A DNA stretch of 16,139 nt from Actinomycetes bacterium (GTDB lineage: Bacteria; Actinomycetota; Thermoleophilia; Solirubrobacterales; Solirubrobacteraceae), in assembly GCA_023404805.1 (NCBI GenBank), contig JAEYAL010000335.1:1-16139 (forward strand). Direction: 5' to 3'. Position 1 is the stretch's first letter. Every line of letters starts with the position of its first letter. Below are positions 6,476 to 13,715 of the stretch, piece after piece. A program made the translations under genes and the position numbers. The notes below the pieces were generated by a model. That model searched no databases. It saw only the letters and a list, made by a program, of their open reading frames with translations, and was not told where the DNA came from.

Positions 6476-6480
6476 GGAGA
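6476..6480 (+). promoter_or_regulatory. Ribosome binding site (GGAGA) deciding the first permease start
   Basis: GGAGA lies 3 bases before the ATG at 6484, a little close but the best nearby match. A rival site, GGAGAAGG at 6417-6424, lies 8 bases before an in-frame ATG at 6433. That start would add 17 arginine-rich residues and sit on operator 4, so it was given second place. Confidence 0.45.
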
Positions 6481-6483
6481 CCG

Positions 6484-7683
6484 ATGCAACGTTCCAGCAG
6501 CACGACGACCAAGCCCCCTCGGGGCATCAGCGGCAGCGCCGCGCCGGGCACCGATCCGGCGGCGGCCGCCGCCGCGCTCGCTGCCGACGAGCAGCTTGCC
6601 GCGATGCGGACCGCGACGCTCGCCGAGCGCCGCGGGCCCCGGTTCCGCCTGAACCTGCGAGGCATCGCCGGGCAGATCGGCGGTGCGCTCGCGGTGATCT
6701 TCTGCGTCCTCACGGTCACCTTCGTGGTGACCCGCATCTTCGCCCCCGATCCGACGAGCCTCTTCCTGGGCGCGGCCGGCAACGGCTTCGGCAGCCCTGA
6801 GGCCCAGGCGGAGGCGCGGGCCCAGGTCGCTGAGAACCTCGGCCTCGACGGCTCGATCCTCCACCAGTACCTCACGTTCCTCGGTCAGGCGGTCCAGGGC
6901 GACTTCGGCACGTCGTTCCAGACGGGCCGGCCCGTGACCCAGGACCTGCTCGACCGCCTCCCGGCAACGCTCGAACTGGCGATGTACTCGCTGATCATCG
7001 GCGTGGGCGTCGGCATCCTGTTCGGCGTGCTCGCCGCGGTGTGGCACGAGAGCTGGTTCGACCGGGTCTCGCGGTTCTTCGCGATCGGGTTCATGGCGAT
7101 GCCGCAGTTCTGGATCGGCCTGATGCTGCTGTGGATCTTCTACACCGAGCTGCACCTCGCTCCCGGGCCGGTCGGGCGGCTGCCGGTGAACACGCCGCCA
7201 CCACCGGACTGGACCGGCTTCTTCGTGATCGACAGCGTGATCACGGGCAACTGGGAGACGGCACGCGCAGCGATCAGCCAGCTCGTGCTCCCCGTCATCA
7301 CGTTCGGGCTCGCGCTCGCCGCGCCCGTCTACAAGGTGGTGCGCACGTCGATGCTCGAGTCGCTCACTTCCGACTACGTGCGCTCAGCGAAGGCGCTTGG
7401 GTTCGGGCAACGGCGGATCGCCATGCGCTACGCCCTGAAGAACGGCCTGCTGCCGGTCGTCACGATCCTCGCGAGCGTCATCGGCTTCACCCTCGCCGGA
7501 TCGATCCTCATCGAGGGGATCTTCGGCTGGCCCGGGGTCGGCAACTACTCGCTGCGGGCCATCCAGACCTCCGACTTCCCGGCGATCCAAGCGTTCGTCG
7601 TCTACTGCGCGGTGATCTACGTCCTCATCTACGAGGGCCTGAACGCCGCCTACGCCTTCCTCGATCCGCGGGTGCGCTCATGA
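6484..7683 (+). CDS. ABC importer permease, DppB/OppB/NikB type (peptide/nickel class)
   Basis: First inner-membrane channel subunit of a peptide/nickel-class ABC importer. Of 399 residues, the first 55 or so are a low-complexity, probably cytoplasmic, Ala/Ser/Thr-rich extension absent from the 339-residue E. coli DppB. Then come TM1 (about 62-84), the family periplasmic segment with ENLGLDGSILHQYLTFLGQAVQGD (117-140), and five further hydrophobic segments from about 165. The cytoplasmic EAA loop that contacts the ATPases is SLTSDYVRSAKALGFGQRRI (293-312). FGWPGVGNYSLRAIQTSDFP (347-366) is a family hallmark. Other possible starts are the ATG at 6433 and the ATG at 6604, the latter removing 40 residues of the extension. 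Its stop overlaps the next gene by 4 bases (ATGA). Substrate unknown. Confidence 0.93.
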   Translation: MQRSSSTTTKPPRGISGSAAPGTDPAAAAAALAADEQLAAMRTATLAERRGPRFRLNLRGIAGQIGGALAVIFCVLTVTFVVTRIFAPDPTSLFLGAAGNGFGSPEAQAEARAQVAENLGLDGSILHQYLTFLGQAVQGDFGTSFQTGRPVTQDLLDRLPATLELAMYSLIIGVGVGILFGVLAAVWHESWFDRVSRFFAIGFMAMPQFWIGLMLLWIFYTELHLAPGPVGRLPVNTPPPPDWTGFFVIDSVITGNWETARAAISQLVLPVITFGLALAAPVYKVVRTSMLESLTSDYVRSAKALGFGQRRIAMRYALKNGLLPVVTILASVIGFTLAGSILIEGIFGWPGVGNYSLRAIQTSDFPAIQAFVVYCAVIYVLIYEGLNAAYAFLDPRVRS

Positions 7684-8570
7684 CCCTTCCCGTTCCTCCG
7701 GAGACGGCGGGTGCCGCTTCGGCACGCGCCGGCGTCGCGGGCCGTCTCGGCGGCCTGCGCTCCCGCTCCGTCTCGCTCCAAGTCGGCGCCGCCATCGTCG
7801 CGCTCTTCGTGCTCGCGGCCATCGTGTCGCTGTTCTGGACGCCGTACCCGCCGGACGCCCAGGCGACCGGCGCGTTCTCCGCGCCGCCAGATGGCGAGCA
7901 CTGGTTCGGCACCGATGCCACCGGAGCGGACATCTTCTCCCGGGCGCTCAGCGCGGCCACGATCGATGTCGGCATCACCCTCGTGGTCGTCGCCCTCGCT
8001 CTCGTGGTCGGCACGGTCTGGGGCTCGCTGATCGGGTTCTACGGCGGCCGGCTGGATGGGGTCTCGCTCCGCGTCCTGCAGATCATGAACTCCTTCCCGT
8101 CGCTGCTGCTCGCGATGCTCGTCCTCTCGACCTTCGGGCGGGGCATCCTGCCGGTGATCTTCGTGGTGGCACTCATCCCGCTGCCGGACTACGTGCGCCT
8201 CTCGCGGGCCGAGATCCTCACGAAAAAGCACTGGCAGTTCGCCGAGGCGGCATCGATGATCGGGCGCCGCCCGCGCGCGGTGCTGTTCCGCCATCTCGTG
8301 CCCAACAGCACGCGGCCGCTGCTGGCGTACGCCGCGGTCAACGCCTCATGGGTGCTCAGCACGGTCGGCGCCCTCGGCTTTCTTGGCCTCGGGATCGAGC
8401 CGGGCTCGGCGGAATGGGGCTCGATGATCGCCGGCGGACAGGCCGGCATCGTGACCGGGCAGTGGTGGATCTCGTTCTTCCCGGGCACCTGCATCTTCCT
8501 CCTCGCGGCCGCCTTCCACCTCATCGGCGACGGCCTCTCCGACGACGACCTGGTCCGGCGTGGCTACTGA
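7680..8570 (+). CDS. ABC importer permease, DppC/OppC/NikC type
   Basis: Second channel subunit, 296 residues, the usual length. TM1 is at about 34-53. The signature HWFGTDATGADIFSRAL (74-90) follows, which marks OppC/DppC-type permeases. Further helices lie at about 96-121, 141-167, and three towards the C-terminus. The EAA loop is YVRLSRAEILTKKHWQFAEA (171-190) followed by ASMIGRRPRAVLFRHLVPNS. The ATG overlaps the preceding stop in ATGA at 7680-7683, so translation is coupled. It pairs with the preceding permease to form the heterodimeric pore. Nothing is missing or unusual. Confidence 0.93.
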   Translation: MTLPVPPETAGAASARAGVAGRLGGLRSRSVSLQVGAAIVALFVLAAIVSLFWTPYPPDAQATGAFSAPPDGEHWFGTDATGADIFSRALSAATIDVGITLVVVALALVVGTVWGSLIGFYGGRLDGVSLRVLQIMNSFPSLLLAMLVLSTFGRGILPVIFVVALIPLPDYVRLSRAEILTKKHWQFAEAASMIGRRPRAVLFRHLVPNSTRPLLAYAAVNASWVLSTVGALGFLGLGIEPGSAEWGSMIAGGQAGIVTGQWWISFFPGTCIFLLAAAFHLIGDGLSDDDLVRRGY

Positions 8571-8571
8571 G

Positions 8572-9417
8572 ATGCTCATGACCCAAGCTCCCCAAACACC
8601 GCAGGCCCGGCACGAGACGGCCGACGCCGTCCTCGAGATCCGCGGCCTCTCGGGCGGGTTCACCACGCCGGACGGCCAGTTCACGCCGATCCTGCACGAC
8701 GTCGGATTCGCGGTGGCCCGCGGGACGATCACCGCGATCGTCGGCGAGACCGGCAGCGGCAAGTCGATGACGATGCTCTCGGTGCTCGGCCTGGCGCCTC
8801 GCGCTTTCAGCCGCACCGGCGGCGTGATCCGCTTTGACGGCGCCGAGATCGGCACCTCGGAGCGCGAGCTCCGCCGGCTCCGCGGCAAGCAGATCGCGAT
8901 CGTCTTCCAGAATTCGCGCAGCGCGCTGAACCCGGTGTTCACGATCGGCAACCAGCTCGCCGACGTGATCCGGCTCCACCGCGGCGTGAGCAAGAAGGAC
9001 GCGCTCGTGATCGGCGAGGAGCTGCTGGCTCGCGTGAAGGTGTCGGAGCCGCGCTCTCGCCTGCGCCAATACCCGCACGAGCTGTCGGGCGGCACCGCGC
9101 AACGCGTGCAGCTCGCGATCGCCCTCGCGTGCGAGCCATCGCTTCTGATCCTCGACGAGCCGACCACCGGTCTCGACGTGACGATCCAGGCGGACGTCCT
9201 CGACCTCATCGCCGAGCTCAATCGCGAGCTGCGGATGACGACGCTGATGATCACCCACGACCTCGGCGTCGTGGCGACCCTCTGCCACGACGTCGTCGTG
9301 ATGCGCCGCGGCGAGGTCTGCGAGACCGGTACCACCGAGCAGATCCTCACCCGTCCCAGCCACCCCTACACCGTCGAATTGCTGGCCGCGAGCCGCGTCA
9401 GCGAGAGGAAGTCATGA
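8572..9417 (+). CDS. ABC importer ATP-binding protein, DppD/OppD type
   Basis: Cytoplasmic ATPase subunit, 281 residues from the ATG at 8572. Motifs: Walker A GETGSGKS (58-65), Q-loop VFQN (Q113), signature LSGGTAQRV (171-179), Walker B LLILDEP (191-197) and switch histidine in ITHDLG (H229). The signature has T where Q is usual. The protein ends soon after HPYTVELLAA, so it lacks the cysteine-bearing oligopeptide C-terminal extension found in full-length DppD (about 327 residues); the partner ATPase keeps its own. Starts at GTG 8560 (overlapping the previous gene by 11 bases), ATG 8572 and ATG 8578 are all in frame, and the choice among them is weak. Its stop overlaps the next ATG. Confidence 0.92.
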   Translation: MLMTQAPQTPQARHETADAVLEIRGLSGGFTTPDGQFTPILHDVGFAVARGTITAIVGETGSGKSMTMLSVLGLAPRAFSRTGGVIRFDGAEIGTSERELRRLRGKQIAIVFQNSRSALNPVFTIGNQLADVIRLHRGVSKKDALVIGEELLARVKVSEPRSRLRQYPHELSGGTAQRVQLAIALACEPSLLILDEPTTGLDVTIQADVLDLIAELNRELRMTTLMITHDLGVVATLCHDVVVMRRGEVCETGTTEQILTRPSHPYTVELLAASRVSERKS

Positions 9418-10403
9418 GCACCGCCCTCCTCGAGGTCGATGGCCTCGTCAAGACCTTTCCTGCCGCGGGCCGGGCGCGGGGCAAGGTGCTCACCGCCGTC
9501 GACGGCGTGACCTTCGATGTGCAGCCCGGCGAGACCGTCGCGCTCATCGGCGAGAGCGGCTCGGGCAAGTCGACCGTCGCGCGCTGCATCGCGCGGCTCG
9601 TCGAGCCGACCGGCGGCGAGGTCGTCCTGGATGGCGTCGACCTCACGGCGGTGCGCCGGTCGCAGGTGTGGAAGCGCTACGGCGACCTGCAGATGGTCTT
9701 CCAGGATCCGCCAGCGTCGCTCAACCCGCGGATGACCGTGCGGGAGATCGTCGACGAGCCGCTCCAGCTCCACACCGGGCTCGACCGCGCAGGCCGCGAT
9801 GAGGCCGTCGCTGATCTGCTCGGGCAGGTTGGGCTGCGTGCCGAGCTCAGCGACCGGTACCCCCGGCAGCTGAGCGGCGGGGAATGCCAGCGCGTGGCGA
9901 TCGCCCGCGCGCTCGCCGTCGACCCCAAGATGCTGCTGCTCGACGAGCCGACGGCGTCGCTCGACGTGTCGGTCCGCGGGCAGATCCTCGATCTGCTCGA
10001 ACGGCTCCAGGCCGAGCGCGACCTCGCGTACCTCTTCATCAGCCACGACCTCGAGGTGGTCCGCGAGATCGCCGACCGCGTGCTCGTGATGTACCTCGGC
10101 GTGATCGTCGAGGAGGGCACTGCTGCTGATGTCTTCGAGCGGCCCACCCACCCGTACACGCGCGCGCTGCTGACCGCTGCGCCCGTCGCGGAGTACGGCC
10201 ATCAGGGTGAGCGGTTCCGCCTCAGTGGCGAGATCCCGAGCCCGTCCGATCTTCCGAGCGGCTGCCGACTGGCGTCGCGTTGTCCACTGGCCGTGGCGGC
10301 ATGCCACGTCCAGCCCCCCGCGTCCGTCGCCGTGTCGGCGACGCACTCCGCACGTTGCCCCGTCGTGGCTCAGCCGGCGTCTGTCGCCGCGCCGGCTACC
10401 TAA
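9414..10403 (+). CDS. ABC importer ATP-binding protein, DppF/OppF type
   Basis: Second ATPase, 329 residues. Motifs: Walker A GESGSGKS (46-53), Q-loop VFQDPPASLNPRMTV (Q97; the QDP..SLNPR run is characteristic of OppF/DppF), signature LSGGECQRVAIARAL (153-167), Walker B MLLLDEPTASLD (173-184) and switch ISHDLEVV (H211). The oligopeptide C-terminal extension follows HPYTRALL and carries cysteines C284, C290, C297 and C315, the pattern that can hold an iron-sulfur cluster in related ATPases. After the last cysteine comes a short Ala/Val/Pro tail. The ATG at 9414 overlaps the preceding stop (ATGA) and has a strong GAGAGGAA at 9403-9410. Confidence 0.94.
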   Translation: MSTALLEVDGLVKTFPAAGRARGKVLTAVDGVTFDVQPGETVALIGESGSGKSTVARCIARLVEPTGGEVVLDGVDLTAVRRSQVWKRYGDLQMVFQDPPASLNPRMTVREIVDEPLQLHTGLDRAGRDEAVADLLGQVGLRAELSDRYPRQLSGGECQRVAIARALAVDPKMLLLDEPTASLDVSVRGQILDLLERLQAERDLAYLFISHDLEVVREIADRVLVMYLGVIVEEGTAADVFERPTHPYTRALLTAAPVAEYGHQGERFRLSGEIPSPSDLPSGCRLASRCPLAVAACHVQPPASVAVSATHSARCPVVAQPASVAAPAT

Positions 10404-10446
10404 CGCGCAACACCACCCACCCCTCCCTCCAAGAAAGCCACTCATC

Positions 10447-12180
10447 GTGTTGCCTGAACAACGCGCGCTCCCGCGCGCCCTGAAGACCACTGCGCTGGCC
10501 GCGCTCTGCGCCGCCAGCGCCATCACCGTCACCGCTTGCGGCACCGGGGAGAGCTCCTCCGACGGGACCGCCGCGGCCGGCACGTCGTCCGGCAAGGCCG
10601 TGACGACGATCACCACCGCGTGGCCCGCCGACGTGACCAGCCTCGATCCCGCGAACCTCTCCACGCGCGAGGACCAGGTGACGAGCCGCAACATCTACCA
10701 GACGCTGGCGCTGCCCTCGCTCGTCGAGCAGAAGGACGGCACGCTGAAATTCGACGGCGCGAAGGTGCAGCCGTACCTGGCCGAGTCGTGGGAGCTGGGC
10801 GACACGTCGATCACCTTCAAGCTCCGTGGCGACGTCAAGTTCCCGGAGAGCGGCAACCCGCTCACGGCCACCGACGTGAAGTACTCGTTTGAACGCGTCT
10901 TCGACACGCCCGGCGCCGGCGACCTGCAGTCCAACGGCCTGCAGAGCGCCGACGACGTGCACATCGTCGATCCGCACACGATCAAGGTCGACTTCAAGGA
11001 CGCCGACGGCAAGCCGACGCCGGTCACGCCGGTGCTCCAGGTGATGTTCGCCTCGCACTTCATGGCGATCGTCGATTCGAAGGTCGTCAAACAGCACGCC
11101 ACGTCGTCGGACAAGTACGCCGCCAAGTGGCTGCGGACGAACACGGCTGGCAGCGGCCCTTACGAGCTCGCCGACCGCACGCCGGGCGAGAGCCTCAGCT
11201 TCAAAGCGGTCGAGGGCAGCTGGACTCCGGCGCCGAGCTTCGGCGAGGTCAACGTGCGCGTCACGTCCGGCAGCATCGCCTCGCTGGTCCAGAACAAGGA
11301 GATCAACCTCGCTGAGACCGGCATGACGAACCAGCAGGTCGACAACCTCGCCAAGGGAGGCAGCACGGTCTACTGGCAGAACACCGGCAACTTCGACATG
11401 TTCGCCATCACGGGTGCTCCGACCGATCAGGTCGGGCCGCTCGGTGACAAGCGCGTGCGCCAGGCGATCGGCTACGCGCTGCCCTACGACGACATCCTCA
11501 AGAACGTCGTCTACGGCCGCGGCAAGCGCTCGGGCAGCATCGTCTCGCCGACCGCGCCGGAGTTCGCGCCCGCCTGGAGCAAGTACACCACCGATCTGGC
11601 GAAGGCCAAGGCGCTCATGGCCGAGGCCGGCAACCCGGCGATCAGCGTGCCGCTGCACTACCTGCAGGGCAACGAGGACCAGACGAACAAGGCGATCCTC
11701 ATCCAGGCCAACCTGGAGAAGATCGGCATCAAGTCGAAGATGACGCCGGAGACGCAGGGCGGCCTGTTCGACGTCGTCAACGCGCGCTCCGCGCCGGAGA
11801 AGGGCGCCAAGATCGGGCCGCCCGGCCTGGAGCTCTTCAACTGGTCGGCGTTCACCGACGACCCGCGCATCGTGATCGGCTACTGGGCGACGAAGGGCGG
11901 CATCAACAACTACGCCCTGTTCTCGGACGACGAGGTCAACGCGACGCACAAGACGTTCGGCTCCGAGCCGGGCTCACCGGAGCGGACCGCGGCGTACACG
12001 AAGGCCCAGGAGATCATCGCCGATGACGCGTCGTACCTCCCGATCGTCGACACGGGCGCGATCACCGTCGTCGATGGCGGCATCTCCGGCGTGTCGTTCT
12101 CGCCCGGCGGCTCCGGCCGGTTCTGGACCCTCCATCCGTCCGGCACGGAGAGCGAGATCAACGCCGCGCTCTTCGAGTAG
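10447..12180 (+). CDS. Substrate-binding lipoprotein of the importer, SBP family 5 (DppA/OppA class)
   Basis: Captures the importer's substrate outside the membrane. The 577-residue precursor has a lipoprotein signal: positive start, hydrophobic core ALAALCAASAITV, lipobox V28-T29-A30-C31, then a Gly/Ser/Thr-rich linker. Family 5 features follow: WPADVTSLDPANLSTREDQV (about 59-78), YLAESWELGDTSITFKLR, the ATDVKYSFERVF motif, and GDKRVRQAIGYALPYDDILK. The GTG at 10447 is chosen because it gives a complete signal peptide; AAGAAAG lies 9 bases upstream. It comes last in the operon, 43 bp after the second ATPase, though binding proteins often come first. The binding pocket cannot be read, so the substrate is open: a peptide, amino-acid derivative or ureide. 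Confidence 0.93.
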   Translation: MLPEQRALPRALKTTALAALCAASAITVTACGTGESSSDGTAAAGTSSGKAVTTITTAWPADVTSLDPANLSTREDQVTSRNIYQTLALPSLVEQKDGTLKFDGAKVQPYLAESWELGDTSITFKLRGDVKFPESGNPLTATDVKYSFERVFDTPGAGDLQSNGLQSADDVHIVDPHTIKVDFKDADGKPTPVTPVLQVMFASHFMAIVDSKVVKQHATSSDKYAAKWLRTNTAGSGPYELADRTPGESLSFKAVEGSWTPAPSFGEVNVRVTSGSIASLVQNKEINLAETGMTNQQVDNLAKGGSTVYWQNTGNFDMFAITGAPTDQVGPLGDKRVRQAIGYALPYDDILKNVVYGRGKRSGSIVSPTAPEFAPAWSKYTTDLAKAKALMAEAGNPAISVPLHYLQGNEDQTNKAILIQANLEKIGIKSKMTPETQGGLFDVVNARSAPEKGAKIGPPGLELFNWSAFTDDPRIVIGYWATKGGINNYALFSDDEVNATHKTFGSEPGSPERTAAYTKAQEIIADDASYLPIVDTGAITVVDGGISGVSFSPGGSGRFWTLHPSGTESEINAALFE

Positions 12181-12182
12181 CG

Positions 12183-12194
12183 GCAGCTAGCTGC
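12183..12194. repeat. Perfect 12-bp palindrome GCAGCTAGCTGC
   Basis: Lies 3 bases after the binding-protein stop codon and 8 bases before the large terminator-like hairpin. It may be part of the 3' structure of the importer transcript. As a fully self-complementary sequence without a loop, it is more likely a DNA site or chance than a stable RNA stem. Confidence 0.4.
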
Positions 12195-12201
12195 TCGAAC
12201 T

Positions 12202-12248
12202 GCGGCGCGGCAGGCGGCCCCTGGTCGGGGGGTCGACTGCCGCGCCGC
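12202..12248 (+). terminator. Terminator-like GC-rich hairpin after the importer operon
   Basis: GCGGCGCGGCAG (12202-12213) pairs perfectly with CTGCCGCGCCGC (12237-12248). The 23-base loop can pair further (CCCC with GGGG). TTGCTGCTT follows rather than a clean T-run. Its position 22 bases after the stop of the operon's last gene fits a factor-assisted or U-poor terminator, common in high-GC actinobacteria. Confidence 0.6.
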
Positions 12249-12285
12249 TTGCTGCTTAGGTTCGCGGCTGTGCCCCTTCGTCCGC

Positions 12286-12399
12286 TTGAGCTCCGCCGCG
12301 ATCGCGCTCTACGAGCGCAACGGGTTCACCGAGTCAGGGCCGTTCGGCGACTACGCGCCGAGCGACCACAACCGGTTCCTGACGCTCGCGCTCGGGTAG
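12286..12399 (+). pseudogene. C-terminal remnant of a GNAT-family N-acetyltransferase
   Basis: The frame reads AAIALYERNGFTESGPFGDY, then about 16 more residues (NRFLTLALG at the end) before TAG at 12397-12399. This is the classic last helix and strands of a GNAT acetyltransferase (A.ALYER.GF....PFG.Y...F..L.L). The catalytic acetyl-CoA loop (R/QxxGxG/A) and everything before it are missing: upstream in the same frame come arginine/cysteine-rich residues and the terminator hairpin. No start codon with a ribosome site precedes it. It is a decayed stump, presumably left when the upstream region was replaced or deleted. Confidence 0.72.
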
Positions 12400-12438
12400 G
12401 CGCGGGAGCTGCTGCAGCACCGCGGAGTTCCGAAGCGT

Positions 12439-13497
12439 TCAGCTGTTCTCGCAGCCGGTGCCGTTGCCGTCGCGGTCGAGATCGAACGGGTCGCTGCCGG
12501 TGACGCCGATCGGGGAGTAGACCCAGTTCGGGCCGTCTCCGGATCCGCCATCGCAGTCGTAGTCGCCGATGTTGGGCTTCAGGCAGCGCGAGTACCCCTC
12601 GACGCAGTCGGAACCGCCATCGCCGCCGCGCTCCTTCTCGCGCTGGCGCTCGCGGCGCCGCCGCTCCTCCTCGGCCTTGCGCTGCTCCTTCGCGCGCAGC
12701 GCCGCGCAGCGGCTCGGGCTCGTCGTCCAGCTGCCGCGCTTGGTGACCTTGGTGCCGTAGGGGTCGCGCATCCGCACGACGTAGTCGAAGCGGCCCTGCT
12801 TGCTGCACGACTGCTTGAAGTCGAACCCGCGCAGGCGGCCGACGCCCTCGATGTAGCTCTTCTTCCAGTGCAGGCGCCCAGCGTGCTTGACCTCGACCCG
12901 GACGCGCGCCCGCGGCGAGGAGGTGATGCGCAGCCGGATCGTGCCGGGGCGCTTCGTCGAATAGCCCTGCGTGAACTTGGTGTTCACGCGCACGCGCTTC
13001 TTCTTCATCGGGCTGGGGACGACCGAGACCTGCCGGACCTCGCTCCAGGCGATGTCGCCGGTGTCGGTGTCGGTGCCGACGCTCCACCAGAACTCGCGGA
13101 ACCCGAGGAAGGTCCGGACGCGCACATCGCGGACGCCGTCCGCGGTCGACTCCATGACTTCGAGCGAGTCGCCGTCGAGCCGGTCCGAGAGCACCGGGTC
13201 CGCGCCTTCGGCGGGGTCGGTGTCCCAGATCTCGAGGGTGTCGTCCTCGTCGAGCTCGCCGTGGCTCAGCCACTTGAACCGCAGGCGGTCTTCCTGGTCG
13301 GCGTCGTCGGTGTAGAGCGCCGGACGCCACGCCAGCAGCGGATCGGGCGTGGTCGCCGGCGCTGCAGGCGCCTGCGTCCGGGCGCCCGGCAGGGTCGCCG
13401 CACCGTCGGCCAGGGTCGCGGCGGAATGGGCGGTCGCGGCGAGCGCCGCCGGGCTACAAAGCGCGAGCGCGAGGAGCGCTGTGCGGAGTCGCGGCAT
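12439..13497 (-). CDS. Secreted protein with a C-terminal Excalibur-type calcium-binding domain
   Basis: A 352-residue exported protein of unknown role. Residues 1-20 form a signal peptide (MPRLRTALLALALCSPAALA), followed by an Ala/Thr/Pro-rich linker. Residues 55-160 are rich in Asp/Glu, and 165-262 form a basic, beta-rich module with paired cysteines (C231, C264). A highly charged Lys/Arg/Glu helix spans about 265-291. The tail (298-350) has C298, C305, C315 and C349 and ends in DLDRDGNGTGCE, an EF-hand-like loop of the Excalibur type found in surface proteins. The middle region is not recognised. The ATG at 13497 gives an intact signal peptide. It is convergent with the importer operon and diverges from the dehydratase. 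Wall association with calcium binding is inferred from the tail only. Confidence 0.8.
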   Translation of the reverse strand: MPRLRTALLALALCSPAALAATAHSAATLADGAATLPGARTQAPAAPATTPDPLLAWRPALYTDDADQEDRLRFKWLSHGELDEDDTLEIWDTDPAEGADPVLSDRLDGDSLEVMESTADGVRDVRVRTFLGFREFWWSVGTDTDTGDIAWSEVRQVSVVPSPMKKKRVRVNTKFTQGYSTKRPGTIRLRITSSPRARVRVEVKHAGRLHWKKSYIEGVGRLRGFDFKQSCSKQGRFDYVVRMRDPYGTKVTKRGSWTTSPSRCAALRAKEQRKAEEERRRRERQREKERGGDGGSDCVEGYSRCLKPNIGDYDCDGGSGDGPNWVYSPIGVTGSDPFDLDRDGNGTGCENS

Positions 13498-13579
13498 GGT
13501 GGGTACCTACGGCTCGGGAACGGATCAGCGTCGAACGTATCCCACCCGCTACGGCCCGGTGCGAAATCACAACCACCCC

Positions 13580-13634
13580 GCTGGCTGGACCCACGCAGCC
13601 CGCAAACCGAGCGGGCGCAGTGGGTCCAACCAGC
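13580..13634. repeat. 55-bp cruciform-capable inverted repeat
   Basis: GCTGGCTGGACCCAC (13580-13594) pairs with GTGGGTCCAACCAGC (13620-13634) with one mismatch. Inside, GCCCGC (13598-13603) pairs with GCGGGC (13611-13616) around AAACCGA, the two stems separated by a symmetric GCA/GCA bulge. CCACCCC (13573-13579) and GGGGTGG (13645-13651) may extend it. It lies between two divergent genes, so it is not an ordinary terminator. Possible roles: operator, cruciform, or a small mobile-repeat relic. Confidence 0.7.
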
Positions 13635-13700
13635 CGGGCGGAGCGGGGTGGGGTGGGAGTGCGATTGGACGCTCGGCGCGCTCCGTCCCTCAGCCGCACG

Positions 13701-13706
13701 TAGAAT
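13701..13706 (+). promoter_or_regulatory. -10 box (TAGAAT) of the dehydratase gene
   Basis: TAGAAT matches the TANNNT -10 consensus and ends 9 bases before the ATG at 13716. There is no Shine-Dalgarno in the gap (CGGGCTCTG). The messenger is therefore probably leaderless or nearly so. No convincing -35 is visible. Confidence 0.45.
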
Positions 13707-13715
13707 CGGGCTCTG

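Larger units (their letters stand above)
6142..6483. other. 342-bp divergent control region between gntR and the ABC importer
   Basis: No gene is supported here. The stretch is visibly less GC-rich than its flanks and holds four FadR-like operators (listed separately), a strong hairpin, and -10-like boxes. The importer's frame is open back to about 6238, but the encoded residues are cysteine- and arginine-rich and out of character with the protein, so it is read as untranslated control DNA. A degenerate fifth operator copy, GGTCCGAAT, lies at 6308-6316. Confidence 0.75.

Noticed and set aside
6238..6483. The open frame upstream of the first permease, as an extra 82-residue N-terminus
   Set aside because: The residues are cysteine- and arginine-rich and unlike the protein, the stretch is less GC-rich and contains two operators, and a ribosome site lies just before the ATG at 6484. 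Only the ATG at 6433 stays a minor alternative.
10396..11949. Long minus-strand open frame antisense to the binding protein
   Set aside because: The plus strand carries a lipobox signal peptide and family 5 motifs; the antisense product is Arg/Val/Asp-rich shadow sequence.
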